Source: Cellvibrio sp. PSBB023 (GTDB taxonomy: Bacteria > Pseudomonadota > Gammaproteobacteria > Pseudomonadales > Cellvibrionaceae). From it: 64,000 nt of DNA. The translations under genes were made by a program, and so were the position numbers. The stretch is from assembly GCF_002007605.1 (NCBI RefSeq), contig NZ_CP019799.1, positions 2,294,001-2,358,000 of the forward strand, in the 5' to 3' direction. Of the stretch, positions 54,981 to 63,708 are shown piece after piece; position 1 is the stretch's first letter, and the number at the start of each line of letters is the position of its first letter. The notes under the pieces are model-generated. The model did no database searches, was not told where the DNA came from, and was given only the letters and a program-made list of their open reading frames with translations.

Positions 54981-56279
54981 TTATTTCAGCAGTTTTTGCA
55001 GATGCGGTTCCAGCGCCTCAGCCCACAGGCGATAACCTTTTTCATTGGGGTGTAACAAATCCGGCATAATTTCTTTAGGCAATACGCCATCACTGGTTAA
55101 AAATACGGAGTTGATATCCGCAAAAAAGATACGTTTGTTATCGGCATAATGTTTAATGATCGCATTCACACCATTATTGATTTGACGTAATTTCCCATCG
55201 GGCTTTTCATCGCGCGGAAAAACAGCCAGCAATAAAATTTTTGATTCCGGCAGGCGCTGCTGCAATTCAGCCAAGAGTGTTTTGATGCCTGCGGCAGTCG
55301 TCGCAGGGTTCTCATGACGGTGACCGGTATTATTGGTGCCGATCATCATCACTACCAGTTTCGGCGACATATTTTCCACCGCGCCATGTTGCAAGCGCCA
55401 CAACACGTTCTCGGTGCGATCACCACCAAAACCAATGGCGAAGGCATTGCGCGTGGCGTAATTGTCTTGCCACACAGGCGCGCCTTCTTTTTCCCAGCCT
55501 TGGGTAATGGAATCACCAATAAACAGCAAATCGATTTTGCCACCCTTGGCAGCAATGGCTTTAGCATCCGCTAATTTTTGTTCGTGACGCGGCAGCCACC
55601 AATCAATAGACCACCATTCATTCAGCATGCCCGGTGTAACGGACACGGTTTTGTAATCAGGACAGGCATGCAGCGCAACATTGGCAGGCGCCGCTTTTAA
55701 TAGCGCCACATTGGCAACCGACACGTCGCCCTTGCCGCCCACTTCCAATGCAAATGGCATAGTGGTCGCACTAAAGTCATCCTGCTCTTGCACAAAACAA
55801 CTCAGCGGTACATAAACGGTTTGCCAACCTTTACCACGCAGTTCACGCGCAGCCATAGTGAACGGCACTACGCGCTCACAATTTTCTGGCTGGCACTCCA
55901 TTTTGAAGGAGACGCCACCTTTTTCCAGTTCGTTGATTTTAATATCCAGCGCTAACACACCGGTTTTCATGATCGGCGCTACATTTAATGGCTTGCCCGC
56001 CTCCAGGGTCATACCCGCGCGCCAGGCGTCTTTCCACGAGAATGTCAGTGCATCTGCAGCTTTATCCTTAGCGCTGGTTTGCAACTGGACATCACCCTTG
56101 GGCAGTTGGGTAAGAGTCCCCTTAAATGGTTGCTGTTGCTCCGGGTTTTCAATAAACACTTGCCAGCCAGCCAAGGCTTTACTCTGGTAAAGCGTAATAG
56201 TGTCCGCCGCAGAAACGGCGACGGAAAAGATGGCGCCGGCGACTATAAACATACCATTAAATAGATGGATTTTTTTCAT
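54981..56279 (-). CDS. Secreted SGNH/GDSL hydrolase with N-terminal binding domain
   Basis: The 432-residue protein has a signal peptide, an N-terminal jelly-roll-like domain (about 30-205) and a SGNH hydrolase domain (about 230-430). Block I is LLFIGDSITQGW (nucleophile Ser), block III VVMMIGTNNTG, and block V PDLLHPNEKGY with the catalytic Asp-His. It resembles the acetylhydrolase / carbohydrate-esterase types. In this cluster it may remove acetyl groups so that the fucosidase can act. It lies 39 bases after the dehydratase gene and is likely in its operon. Confidence 0.85.
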   Translation of the reverse strand: MKKIHLFNGMFIVAGAIFSVAVSAADTITLYQSKALAGWQVFIENPEQQQPFKGTLTQLPKGDVQLQTSAKDKAADALTFSWKDAWRAGMTLEAGKPLNVAPIMKTGVLALDIKINELEKGGVSFKMECQPENCERVVPFTMAARELRGKGWQTVYVPLSCFVQEQDDFSATTMPFALEVGGKGDVSVANVALLKAAPANVALHACPDYKTVSVTPGMLNEWWSIDWWLPRHEQKLADAKAIAAKGGKIDLLFIGDSITQGWEKEGAPVWQDNYATRNAFAIGFGGDRTENVLWRLQHGAVENMSPKLVVMMIGTNNTGHRHENPATTAAGIKTLLAELQQRLPESKILLLAVFPRDEKPDGKLRQINNGVNAIIKHYADNKRIFFADINSVFLTSDGVLPKEIMPDLLHPNEKGYRLWAEALEPHLQKLLK

Positions 56280-56318
56280 CGTGTATTACTCTCTTTGCTT
56301 TTTGTCATTCGTTTTGTC

Positions 56319-57536
56319 TTATGAAATCTGCCTAATGGGCAAACAACTCGGGCCGATCGGTTCAAAGGCTTTATAGGTTAATATAAATTCCTGATGCCCA
56401 AGCGCTTCCGACACGCTGCGTTTTCCTGAGGCGACATCAATTAGGTTTTGCAAAATTTCTGTACCCACTTCATCGAGCGATGCTTCGCCTTCCAGAATGC
56501 GCCCCGCATTCACATCCATATCATCCGCCAAGCGACGATAGGTTTCAGGATTAGCGCAAACTTTGATTACTGGCGAAATAGCAGAACCGACAACAGATCC
56601 ACGACCGGTAGTGAATAAAATCACATGCGAACCGCAGGCAATTAATTCAACAATTTCCGCGTTGTCAGAAATATTGGGAAAACCAAAACGCGGTTCGCCA
56701 TCGGGTACTACATCCAACAAATACAATCCACCAGCGGGTGGAATATCGCCGGGCTTAATCAAGCCACTGATTGGCGATGAGCCGGATTTGGAATAGGCAC
56801 CCATGGATTTTTCTTCAAGTGTGGTGAGCCCACCATCGGCATTACCCGGTGCAAAGCTGCCAAAACCCATCACCCGATAATAGTGTTCGGCTTTGGCAAC
56901 ACAGGCTTCAATTTCGGCACCTAATTCCGGGGTGATGGCGCGATCCGCCATAATGGTTTCGCAACCGATTAACTCACCCGTCTCTTCAAAAATACAAATT
57001 GCATCGGCGGCAACCAGCGCATCAAAACAGCGGCCAACGGCAGGGTTAGCACTGATCCCGCTGGTGCCATCGGAGCCACCGCAAATGGTTCCCACAATTA
57101 ATTCGTTTAGATACATGGGCACGCGCGCTACCTTTGCCGCTTCGCGTTGCAAACTTTTTACCGCCGCCACACCTGATTCAATCGTGCTCCTGGTGCCACC
57201 TTCGTCCTGAATCACTAATAATTCTGCAGGGCGACCACTTGCGAGAATGTCACTCAATAACTTTTCGCGATTCATACTTTCACAGCCGAGCGAGACCAAC
57301 AGGGCGCCGCCGACATTGGGGTGTGTACAAACCGCACGCATCATCTCGTAAGCGTATTGATTGGGATAACAGCCGGGAAAACCAATTAAATGTACATCAA
57401 TGTCGTCAACGAGATTTACTATTCTGCGCGTAACATGGTGCGCACATTCCACCAAATAAGCGACCACAATCACATTGCGGATACCTTTGCGTCCATCAGC
57501 GCGCTGCCATCCGGAAAAACTGACGGTATCCGTCAT
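56319..57536 (-). CDS. UxaA-family dehydratase large subunit (L-fuconate type)
   Basis: The 405-residue protein matches the C-terminal (large) part of UxaA/altronate dehydratases: GWQRADGRKGIRNVIVVAYL, FPGCYPN, TICGGSDGTSGISANPAVG, and a Cys set suited to an iron centre. It is separate from the SAF part, encoded by the next gene, with a 4-base overlap (ATGA). The same split pair lies in the L-fucose locus of Campylobacter jejuni, where it acts on L-fuconate. Here it probably dehydrates L-fuconate to 2-keto-3-deoxy-L-fuconate. Confidence 0.85.
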   Translation of the reverse strand: MTDTVSFSGWQRADGRKGIRNVIVVAYLVECAHHVTRRIVNLVDDIDVHLIGFPGCYPNQYAYEMMRAVCTHPNVGGALLVSLGCESMNREKLLSDILASGRPAELLVIQDEGGTRSTIESGVAAVKSLQREAAKVARVPMYLNELIVGTICGGSDGTSGISANPAVGRCFDALVAADAICIFEETGELIGCETIMADRAITPELGAEIEACVAKAEHYYRVMGFGSFAPGNADGGLTTLEEKSMGAYSKSGSSPISGLIKPGDIPPAGGLYLLDVVPDGEPRFGFPNISDNAEIVELIACGSHVILFTTGRGSVVGSAISPVIKVCANPETYRRLADDMDVNAGRILEGEASLDEVGTEILQNLIDVASGKRSVSEALGHQEFILTYKAFEPIGPSCLPIRQIS

Positions 57537-57880
57537 GATTCACTCCGGTCTTTGTGTTGGCGGCTGCGAGTGTGACTGGGAATGTAATCACTTTTCATAT
57601 TGTGCATGTGCACGTGTTCGCCTTTTGTCACAGGCGCTGTCATGGAGCCTATAGGTGCGCCATAGCGATATACTTTTTCGCCCGCTGCCAAAGTTGTGCG
57701 CGCCATTTTGTGGCCCAAAGCAATATCCATAGGCACGCGAATTTTTTCACCGTCAATTATCAATTCATCACCGGCGCTGATCTGCTTTACGCAGACCACA
57801 ATATTATCACCAGGGTGCAATAAGATGATGGGGGATACCGCGCCCATGCGACTTACTGCCGATACCTCTGTTTGTGTCAT
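57533..57880 (-). CDS. UxaA-family SAF-domain subunit
   Basis: The 115-residue protein starts at the ATG at 57880, one codon inside a GTG at 57883. It is the N-terminal SAF domain of UxaA-type dehydratases: ILLHPGDNIVVCVKQIS, then GHKMARTTLAAGEKVYRYGA and IGSMTAPVTKGEHVHMHNM, the substrate-gating loop. It is coupled to the large-subunit gene by a 4-base overlap, so the two make one enzyme. Confidence 0.88.
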   Translation of the reverse strand: MTQTEVSAVSRMGAVSPIILLHPGDNIVVCVKQISAGDELIIDGEKIRVPMDIALGHKMARTTLAAGEKVYRYGAPIGSMTAPVTKGEHVHMHNMKSDYIPSHTRSRQHKDRSES

Positions 57881-57902
57881 CACTATCTGTCCGTTTGTTC
57901 AG

Positions 57903-59000
57903 TTATTTTTCCGGTACTGGTGGCGCCAAAGGAACTGGTGAGGCCGGGTGGATAAGCCCGCGCTGACGCAGCGCCTGCCAATATTCCGCAGGAATAGCGG
58001 TGTTCATCCAATGATTGGCTTGCTGCACTTGTTCAGGGCTGGCAAGCCCGGCCAGCACAGAACAAATTTGCGGATGGGCCGCTGGAAACTGCAGCGCGGC
58101 AGCGGCTAAGGGCACATTAAATTCCGCGCCAATTCGCTCCAATTGCGCCACACGGTCAATGATGCTTTGCGGCGCTAACTCGTAGTTGTAATACACCGGT
58201 TGTTTGCCCGAGGCGACAGCCGGTGCAGTCACGCCAGTTGCGAGAATGCCGGAATTAAACAGCCCTCCCAGAATCACAGAGGCACTGCGCTGTGCGCACA
58301 GCGGCAAAAAGGTGTCGCAAGCGCTCTGCTCTAACAAGGTGTAGCGCCCGGCCAATAAAAAACCGTCAAAATCCCCATGCCTTAAGGCTGCCTCACAGAT
58401 TTGCCATTCATTGGCTCCCAAGCCTATCGCCTCTACTTGGCCAGAGGCTTTTAACTCGCTCATGGCGCGATAGCCGCCCTCCATAAACTCGCGAAACCGT
58501 GTCGGGTGATCAGCGCCGTGGGTCAGTGGGCCCAGATCGTGGGCCCAGAGGATATCCACCTTATCGCACCGCAACCGGGCGAGGCTTTCAGCAAAAGAGC
58601 GCATCACACCGTCGTAGCTGTAATCAAATACCGGTTCCAGTGCCGGTGTATCGGCAAAACCATGTCTCAGCGGCGCATTGGTGTTAGTTGGCACCAACAA
58701 ACGACCAACTTTGGTAGAGATAACCACCTGCCCGGCCGCAACAGAGGCACGCGCCAGTGCCACACCTACACGGCTTTCGCTCAGCCCAAAACCATAGTGA
58801 GGTGCGGTATCGATATAGTGCATACCGGCGGTGAGCGCAGCAGTGACTGTGGCAGAGGCCTGTGCATCGCTGAGCGGCTGGTAAAGGTTGCCAATAGGTG
58901 CCGCGCCAAAACCCATGCGCGGCAGCGTGATGCGGGTGCGACCAAAGTGGCGCCCCTTACAGTGGCCAGTATCGAGTGAAGCTGTTAAGGAATCGTTCAC
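57903..59000 (-). CDS. Aldo/keto reductase (L-fucose / D-threo-aldose 1-dehydrogenase type)
   Basis: The start is the GTG at 59000 (VNDSLTASLDTGHCK, read as Met) with AGGGG upstream. The 365-residue protein has the AKR pattern GMHYIDTAPHYGFGLSESRVG (catalytic Tyr), STKVGRLL (Lys) and DILWAHDLG. Within AKR it is closest in style to D-threo-aldose 1-dehydrogenases, which oxidise L-fucose C1 with NAD(P). The pathway context supports that: lactonase, dehydratase and permease genes lie next to it. Confidence 0.82.
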   Translation of the reverse strand: MNDSLTASLDTGHCKGRHFGRTRITLPRMGFGAAPIGNLYQPLSDAQASATVTAALTAGMHYIDTAPHYGFGLSESRVGVALARASVAAGQVVISTKVGRLLVPTNTNAPLRHGFADTPALEPVFDYSYDGVMRSFAESLARLRCDKVDILWAHDLGPLTHGADHPTRFREFMEGGYRAMSELKASGQVEAIGLGANEWQICEAALRHGDFDGFLLAGRYTLLEQSACDTFLPLCAQRSASVILGGLFNSGILATGVTAPAVASGKQPVYYNYELAPQSIIDRVAQLERIGAEFNVPLAAAALQFPAAHPQICSVLAGLASPEQVQQANHWMNTAIPAEYWQALRQRGLIHPASPVPLAPPVPEK

Positions 59001-59165
59001 ACCGCCCCTTTTTTATGATTGAAATGCGAACTACCAATAAAACCGATCTTATCCGAGCCACAGGGAAAATCACATATAGTTAATATGACTTTTTGATTAA
59101 AGATGCGCAAATAATACGGGCGATGGCGCCATCGCCCTATTGGATATTCACAGGTGAAAAATGGC

Positions 59166-59969
59166 TTAGTCGATAAGACCCTGGCTGATTTTGTCAGCAG
59201 CCTGCATCAATCGCTCCAGTACACGCTCGGTACTGATCGACTGGGCTTTGATGTTGATGAACGGAATAATCAACACCGCCACCGCGCCCTGTGCACCAAT
59301 CACCGGCATACAGAAGTCGGTTACGCCATCGACAAAATCACTGTTGAGTTGGATGTAACCCTGATCCACGCCCCGACGGGCCCTGGCCAAAAAGCGCTCG
59401 ATACGCTCCAGATCCACCGTGGCTGAAAGTTGTGGCAGCCAGCTTGCCTGCACATCCGGTGAGGCAAAACCGTAGAGCAAAGCGCCGGAATTGGTATCAA
59501 TCAAGCGGCGGCGATAGCCCACCCGCACTGAGAAGCCCAAATCCATCGGGCTTTCCTGGCGGGCAATAACCACAATCTGATCGCCAGAAGGAACCACCAG
59601 GTGACAGGATTGACCCAGCTCGCGGCACAGGTCTTTCATGGTAGGCAGAGCCACTTCCAGCAGGGTTTTGGCCGTGCCTTGGGCTATTCCGAGGGTAAAC
59701 AGCTTGTTGGTGAGCATGTAGCCATCGCGCCCATCACTCATTTGGCTGATGTAGCCGCGATACTCCAGTGCCAACACCATACGAAACAACTCACTCACTG
59801 AACGGCCCAGTTGAGCCGCCATTTGCGAGGTGGTGAGAGGCGATGAGCTGCGTGCCAACAGCTCCAGAATATCCAGCCCCTTCTCTAGCGCCGGGGCGCG
59901 ATATTTACGTTCAGTATCTTCTGCCGATTCAAGCTCCATTGGTTCTACCGCGTTCATCATTGTTGTCAT
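59166..59969 (-). CDS. IclR-family transcription regulator
   Basis: The 267-residue protein has a winged helix (about 30-90; LTTSQMAAQLGRSVSELFRMVL) and an IclR effector domain (about 105-255), with SGDQIVVIARQES and LLYGF stretches. It probably controls the fucose genes in response to L-fucose or a pathway acid. The related Campylobacter locus also has an IclR gene. The operator candidate at 62291-62331 in front of the permease could be its site. Confidence 0.9.
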   Translation of the reverse strand: MTTMMNAVEPMELESAEDTERKYRAPALEKGLDILELLARSSSPLTTSQMAAQLGRSVSELFRMVLALEYRGYISQMSDGRDGYMLTNKLFTLGIAQGTAKTLLEVALPTMKDLCRELGQSCHLVVPSGDQIVVIARQESPMDLGFSVRVGYRRRLIDTNSGALLYGFASPDVQASWLPQLSATVDLERIERFLARARRGVDQGYIQLNSDFVDGVTDFCMPVIGAQGAVAVLIIPFINIKAQSISTERVLERLMQAADKISQGLID

Positions 59970-60016
59970 AGCGAATTACTCATTATTAGTGTTAGAAATT
60001 TTGATCATTATTGGTA

Positions 60017-60880
60017 TCAGGTAAAGCCATAAACGCCTGCGCTAGTGCCGCCAAAAATAGCCTCAATAGCTGCCGGATCGACACCGGATAAAGCCATGCG
60101 CACCACATCCAACCAGCCGGAATAGGTCGCCCAACGGGGGTTGGCCGCCAGCGTCAGTACGGGCCAATCGCTCCCCCACATCAGCCGCTCAGCCCCAAAC
60201 AGCACCACCAGTTGGGTGATGTAATCCGCCAGCAATTCAGGCGTTTGGTTCGCGCCCGCCTCAACCGGCAAGCCGGAAATTTTGCAATACAGGTTGGGCA
60301 ATACCGCCAGGGCGGCCAGGGCATCGCACCAATCGGCTGCCAACTGATTACTGACCGCGATGGGCGGTTTGGCACCATGGTCGATTACCACTGGCAGCGT
60401 CGGATGGCATCGCGCCAATTCGACGAGGTATGGCAAGTGACGCGGATAAACCAGCGCATCCAGCGCCAACCCATGGTGTTTCATAGCAGCCAACGCGGGC
60501 TCCAGCTCCGGCCGCAAGATCCAGTCATCCTCCGGCAGTGACTGCAACATTGGCCGCAGGCCGCGCAGTGCCGACGCCCGCCCATTCGGTGATGGCGCCA
60601 TCAATCGGGCAATACGCGCGGGGGCATGGGGTGAGGCTAAATCCACCCAGCCCACGACCGCCTTAACAAAGTCTGACTCTGCCGCCAGCGCCAACAGGTA
60701 ATCAGTATCCGCATCGCACGGCTGTGACTGCACCAGTACCGAACCTGTAACGCCCGCCGCGCGGGCAATAGCTACAAATTCCGGCAACTCGACATCGCGA
60801 TAAATGGCGCGCAAGTCGGGCGTGGGCCATTGGCAGCCATTAGCGCCCAATTGCCAGACATGGTGATGGGCATCAATCAC
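60017..60880 (-). CDS. Amidohydrolase (L-fuconolactonase type)
   Basis: I place the start at the GTG at 60880, which gives V-IDAHHHVWQLG, the usual beginning of this family; an ATG at 60901 lies further inside the permease gene. The 287-residue protein has DAHHHVW (metal ligands), VLVQSQ, a TIM barrel, PVVIDHGAKPP (His) and LMWGSDWPVL (Asp). It should open L-fucono-1,5-lactone to L-fuconate. Its start overlaps the permease stop by 8 bases, so the two are cotranscribed and coupled. Confidence 0.87.
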   Translation of the reverse strand: MIDAHHHVWQLGANGCQWPTPDLRAIYRDVELPEFVAIARAAGVTGSVLVQSQPCDADTDYLLALAAESDFVKAVVGWVDLASPHAPARIARLMAPSPNGRASALRGLRPMLQSLPEDDWILRPELEPALAAMKHHGLALDALVYPRHLPYLVELARCHPTLPVVIDHGAKPPIAVSNQLAADWCDALAALAVLPNLYCKISGLPVEAGANQTPELLADYITQLVVLFGAERLMWGSDWPVLTLAANPRWATYSGWLDVVRMALSGVDPAAIEAIFGGTSAGVYGFT

Positions 60881-62159
60881 CCTGCACCACCGGCTGCCCA
60901 ACCAGCGCTAACCGATCACGCTGGCTGGCAAACGTCGCAATCACTACAAAACAAATCAGGGGCACAATCACCGCAATATGGACACTGCTGTGATCCGACA
61001 ACAAGCCCATACATGCCGTGAGCACCGCTCCGCCGACAATCGCCATCACCACCAGCGACGATCCCGCCTTTGCCAGAGAGCCCAGATTCTTAACACTCAA
61101 GGCAAAGATGGTAGGAAACATCAGCGACATAAAAAAACTGGTAGCGACTAATGCCAGAAACCCGCTGTAACCCGGCTGCACAATCGCATACGCACAGAGC
61201 AGTACATTGATCGATGCATAAAGCCACATGAGCCAGGCAGCGCGAAAACGCGACATCAACGCCGTGGACACAAAGCGGCCGAGCATAAACAGCGCCAGCG
61301 ACGCCATGAGGTAACTGGCGAGGGTTTTCTCACCTGTGCCAGGAATGGCCTCCTGCCCATAGCGAATCAAAAAACTCCACACACAGACCTGGGCGCCCAC
61401 GTAAAAAAACTGCGCGGTCACACCAAACATAAAATGGCCATTGCGCAATAAGGTACGGTAATCCGCCCAACCGCCGTACGACTCCTGGCTGCGCTGCGTG
61501 GCGATGCGTGGAAATCTCACCAACAACACCAGGAGCGCCCACAAAATCACCACTACACCCAATACCAGGTAAGGCATTTGCACAGCTTGCGCCTCGGTGC
61601 TGTAAAACTGCTCCAACTGCACATCGCTCATGGCGGATAACTCTTCCGCCGTAGGCTCGTGGCCTGAAAAGATAAACTCCCGCCCGATGTAAATACCGGC
61701 AAGACAACCAAACGGGTTGAACGATTGGGCAAAGTTCAAACGTCGCTCCGCTGTGGCTGGATCACCCATGGCAACAATTAGCGGGTTGGCCGAGGTCTCC
61801 AAAAATGCGAGGCCGCTGGCAATTACAAACAGCGCCAGTAAAAACAGGCTGTACTCGCGCAGGTCAGCCGCCGGGTAAAACATAAAGGCGCCTACGCCAT
61901 ACAGCAGCAGGCCGAAAACTACTGCGGCCTTGTAGCCAAACCGTTTCATCCACAGGGCAGCAGGAATCGAGAACACAAAATAACCGGTATAGAACGCAGA
62001 CTGCACCAAACCAGCCCTGAAATCGGAGAGTGTGAACAGCTTTTTAAAGTGGGTAATCAGTATGTCATTGAGGTTATTTGCCATACCCCACAGGAAGAAC
62101 AAGCTGAAAACCAGCATCAAAGGCAGCAACACTTTGGCCGCGCCGGGCGTTGTGTTCAT
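60873..62159 (-). CDS. fucP: L-fucose:proton symporter (FucP type)
   Basis: The start is the ATG at 62159 (MNTTPGAAKVLLPLML) with GGAG 6 bases upstream; the ATG at 62201 lacks one. The 428-residue protein has 12 hydrophobic spans and the FucP features FFLWGMANNLNDILITHFKK in TM1 (with the key Asn/Asp), GYFVFSIPAALWMKRFGYK, and FLETSANPLIVAMGDP. It imports L-fucose with protons, the first step of the route. It heads the permease-lactonase unit. Confidence 0.9.
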   Translation of the reverse strand: MNTTPGAAKVLLPLMLVFSLFFLWGMANNLNDILITHFKKLFTLSDFRAGLVQSAFYTGYFVFSIPAALWMKRFGYKAAVVFGLLLYGVGAFMFYPAADLREYSLFLLALFVIASGLAFLETSANPLIVAMGDPATAERRLNFAQSFNPFGCLAGIYIGREFIFSGHEPTAEELSAMSDVQLEQFYSTEAQAVQMPYLVLGVVVILWALLVLLVRFPRIATQRSQESYGGWADYRTLLRNGHFMFGVTAQFFYVGAQVCVWSFLIRYGQEAIPGTGEKTLASYLMASLALFMLGRFVSTALMSRFRAAWLMWLYASINVLLCAYAIVQPGYSGFLALVATSFFMSLMFPTIFALSVKNLGSLAKAGSSLVVMAIVGGAVLTACMGLLSDHSSVHIAVIVPLICFVVIATFASQRDRLALVGQPVVQGD

Positions 62160-62290
62160 GTCTACTCCATTGGCAACACTTGAGTGCAGCCACTTATTCA
62201 TTATTAGGATGGAGATGGCTCACAGAGCCGCACTACAACTAGTGGTTTAGGTTGCTCCTGATAATATAAATATGTTCATAAGCGAAACAC

Positions 62291-62331
62291 AGTTTATATC
62301 TAAAACATGCTAGCATAGAGTCAAATAAACT
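62291..62331. promoter_or_regulatory. fucP promoter with nested palindromic operator
   Basis: A perfect 10-bp palindrome ATGCTAGCAT (62307-62316) is centred inside a wider inverted repeat AGTTTAT (62291-62297) / ATAAACT (62325-62331). On the minus strand a TTGACT -35 (62324-62319) and TAGATA -10 (62302-62297), 16 bases apart, enclose the palindrome in the spacer. A repressor bound there would block transcription of fucP. The remaining gap, 62160-62430, holds no gene. Confidence 0.5.
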
Positions 62332-62430
62332 ATAACACTTTTTTACGAATAACAACGCCTGAGATAAAATTCAGCCGCCTATGCCTGTTTCACACATGGT
62401 GCGATAAAGGATTCACAAAACCAGAAACAA

Positions 62431-62457
62431 AAAAACCAGCACTGAAGGCTGGTTTTT
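62431..62457 (-). terminator. Terminator after the PEP-CTERM gene
   Basis: AAAAACCAGC pairs with GCTGGTTTTT around a 7-base loop; the minus-strand arm ends in a T-run. It lies 54 bases after the stop at 62511. Confidence 0.85.
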
Positions 62458-62510
62458 TACTTTGCACAGAAGGGACTATCGAGTGATGAGCCGGCTATTT
62501 GATGAAATTG

Positions 62511-63473
62511 TTACTTGATAGGCTTGTTAGCCAAGCGACGACGCCACAACAAACCGCCCAACAACAACCCGAGTAGCGACACGCTGGCTGGCTCACTTAC
62601 AACAGTCGGCGGCGGTACGGGAATATCCACACTGACCCCCTCAAACAAAAAAACATTGTCGTTGAAGTCGCGATCACCACCACCCCAAATATCTTCAAAG
62701 CCTACGAGAAAACGATTGTTACCCAGATTCAAAACCTTGGTATGTACCTGACCATCGTTCCAACCGCGATTATCCTGATTGTTGGTTGCATCGCCGCTGA
62801 AAAAATAATTGGTATTGGGGTAGTGAATATTGTCGCTGTTGTAATGCAGCACCAGCGCTTGCAAACCAAAAATCAAACTGTCGCCCACCGTCAAACCGGA
62901 AATCACCCGCGATTGCCCCAGGTTATCCGGCACACAGCTATTACCTGCTTTTGCCTGTGCGTACTCGCAACCACCGCGCGTTTCAAACAGGCGATTAGCA
63001 TCATTCACCGGGTTGTAAGCCAAGAGGTTATTGCTACCGCCACTGGCGTAAATAGGATCCCAAAAGGCATTGCGATCCAACAAGGCACTGCCCTGTTGCG
63101 CCAGAAACAACACCGAATTACGCGCAGCGCCCGTGCCTAAAAACGTCACCCGTACTGACTCGGATGCCGCCGCCAAACCGGCGCCGGTATTGTCTTGCAA
63201 GGGTGCATTTTTAAATTGCCCAAGAATCGATTCATCAATATTGAAACGGCTATCGCCATTGCCTCGGGTATAACGGGAAAACCATTCGTTAGTACCTGGC
63301 GTCGCACCGGGCGTCGCAATAATCTGGTAGTCAGCTGTCTCGCCCGACCATCCACTGCCATTAATACTGGCATCCTGCAAATCACTCATACTGTAAGCTT
63401 GGGTAACTGCACTAAACAGCGACAGGCTCCCAGCGATTAAGCAAGTGTTAAAAACATAGCGTGAATAGCGCAT
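62511..63473 (-). CDS. PEP-CTERM / DUF4114-type secreted protein
   Basis: The start is the ATG at 63473 (MRYSRYVFNTCLIAGSLS) with GGAAAG 6 bases upstream. The 320-residue protein has a signal peptide ending TQAYS, a DUF4114-like domain whose FLVGFEDIWGGGDRDFNDNVF stretch is characteristic, and a C-terminal sorting signal: SEPASVSLLG, a hydrophobic helix, then WRRR. PEP-CTERM proteins are cut by exosortase-type enzymes and exposed on the surface or released. No exosortase gene is in the window. Confidence 0.85.
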   Translation of the reverse strand: MRYSRYVFNTCLIAGSLSLFSAVTQAYSMSDLQDASINGSGWSGETADYQIIATPGATPGTNEWFSRYTRGNGDSRFNIDESILGQFKNAPLQDNTGAGLAAASESVRVTFLGTGAARNSVLFLAQQGSALLDRNAFWDPIYASGGSNNLLAYNPVNDANRLFETRGGCEYAQAKAGNSCVPDNLGQSRVISGLTVGDSLIFGLQALVLHYNSDNIHYPNTNYFFSGDATNNQDNRGWNDGQVHTKVLNLGNNRFLVGFEDIWGGGDRDFNDNVFLFEGVSVDIPVPPPTVVSEPASVSLLGLLLGGLLWRRRLANKPIK

Positions 63474-63708
63474 ATAACTTTCCATTAGCCTCTAGCTGAA
63501 ATTTATGATTATTGGTTTGGACAAAAAACAAACGGAAAATTATCACGCCGTATTTTGTGATGCTATCGACAGTTCAATGAATACGAATGCAGTTTTGCGT
63601 GTACCATCAATACGCTGAATTCGTCAGATTTATTGCGTACATTTCATCGCACATGGGCTAGGGTTATAGTCAACACAACACTCTCCTCATGCCACAGGGA
63701 ACTGCTTT

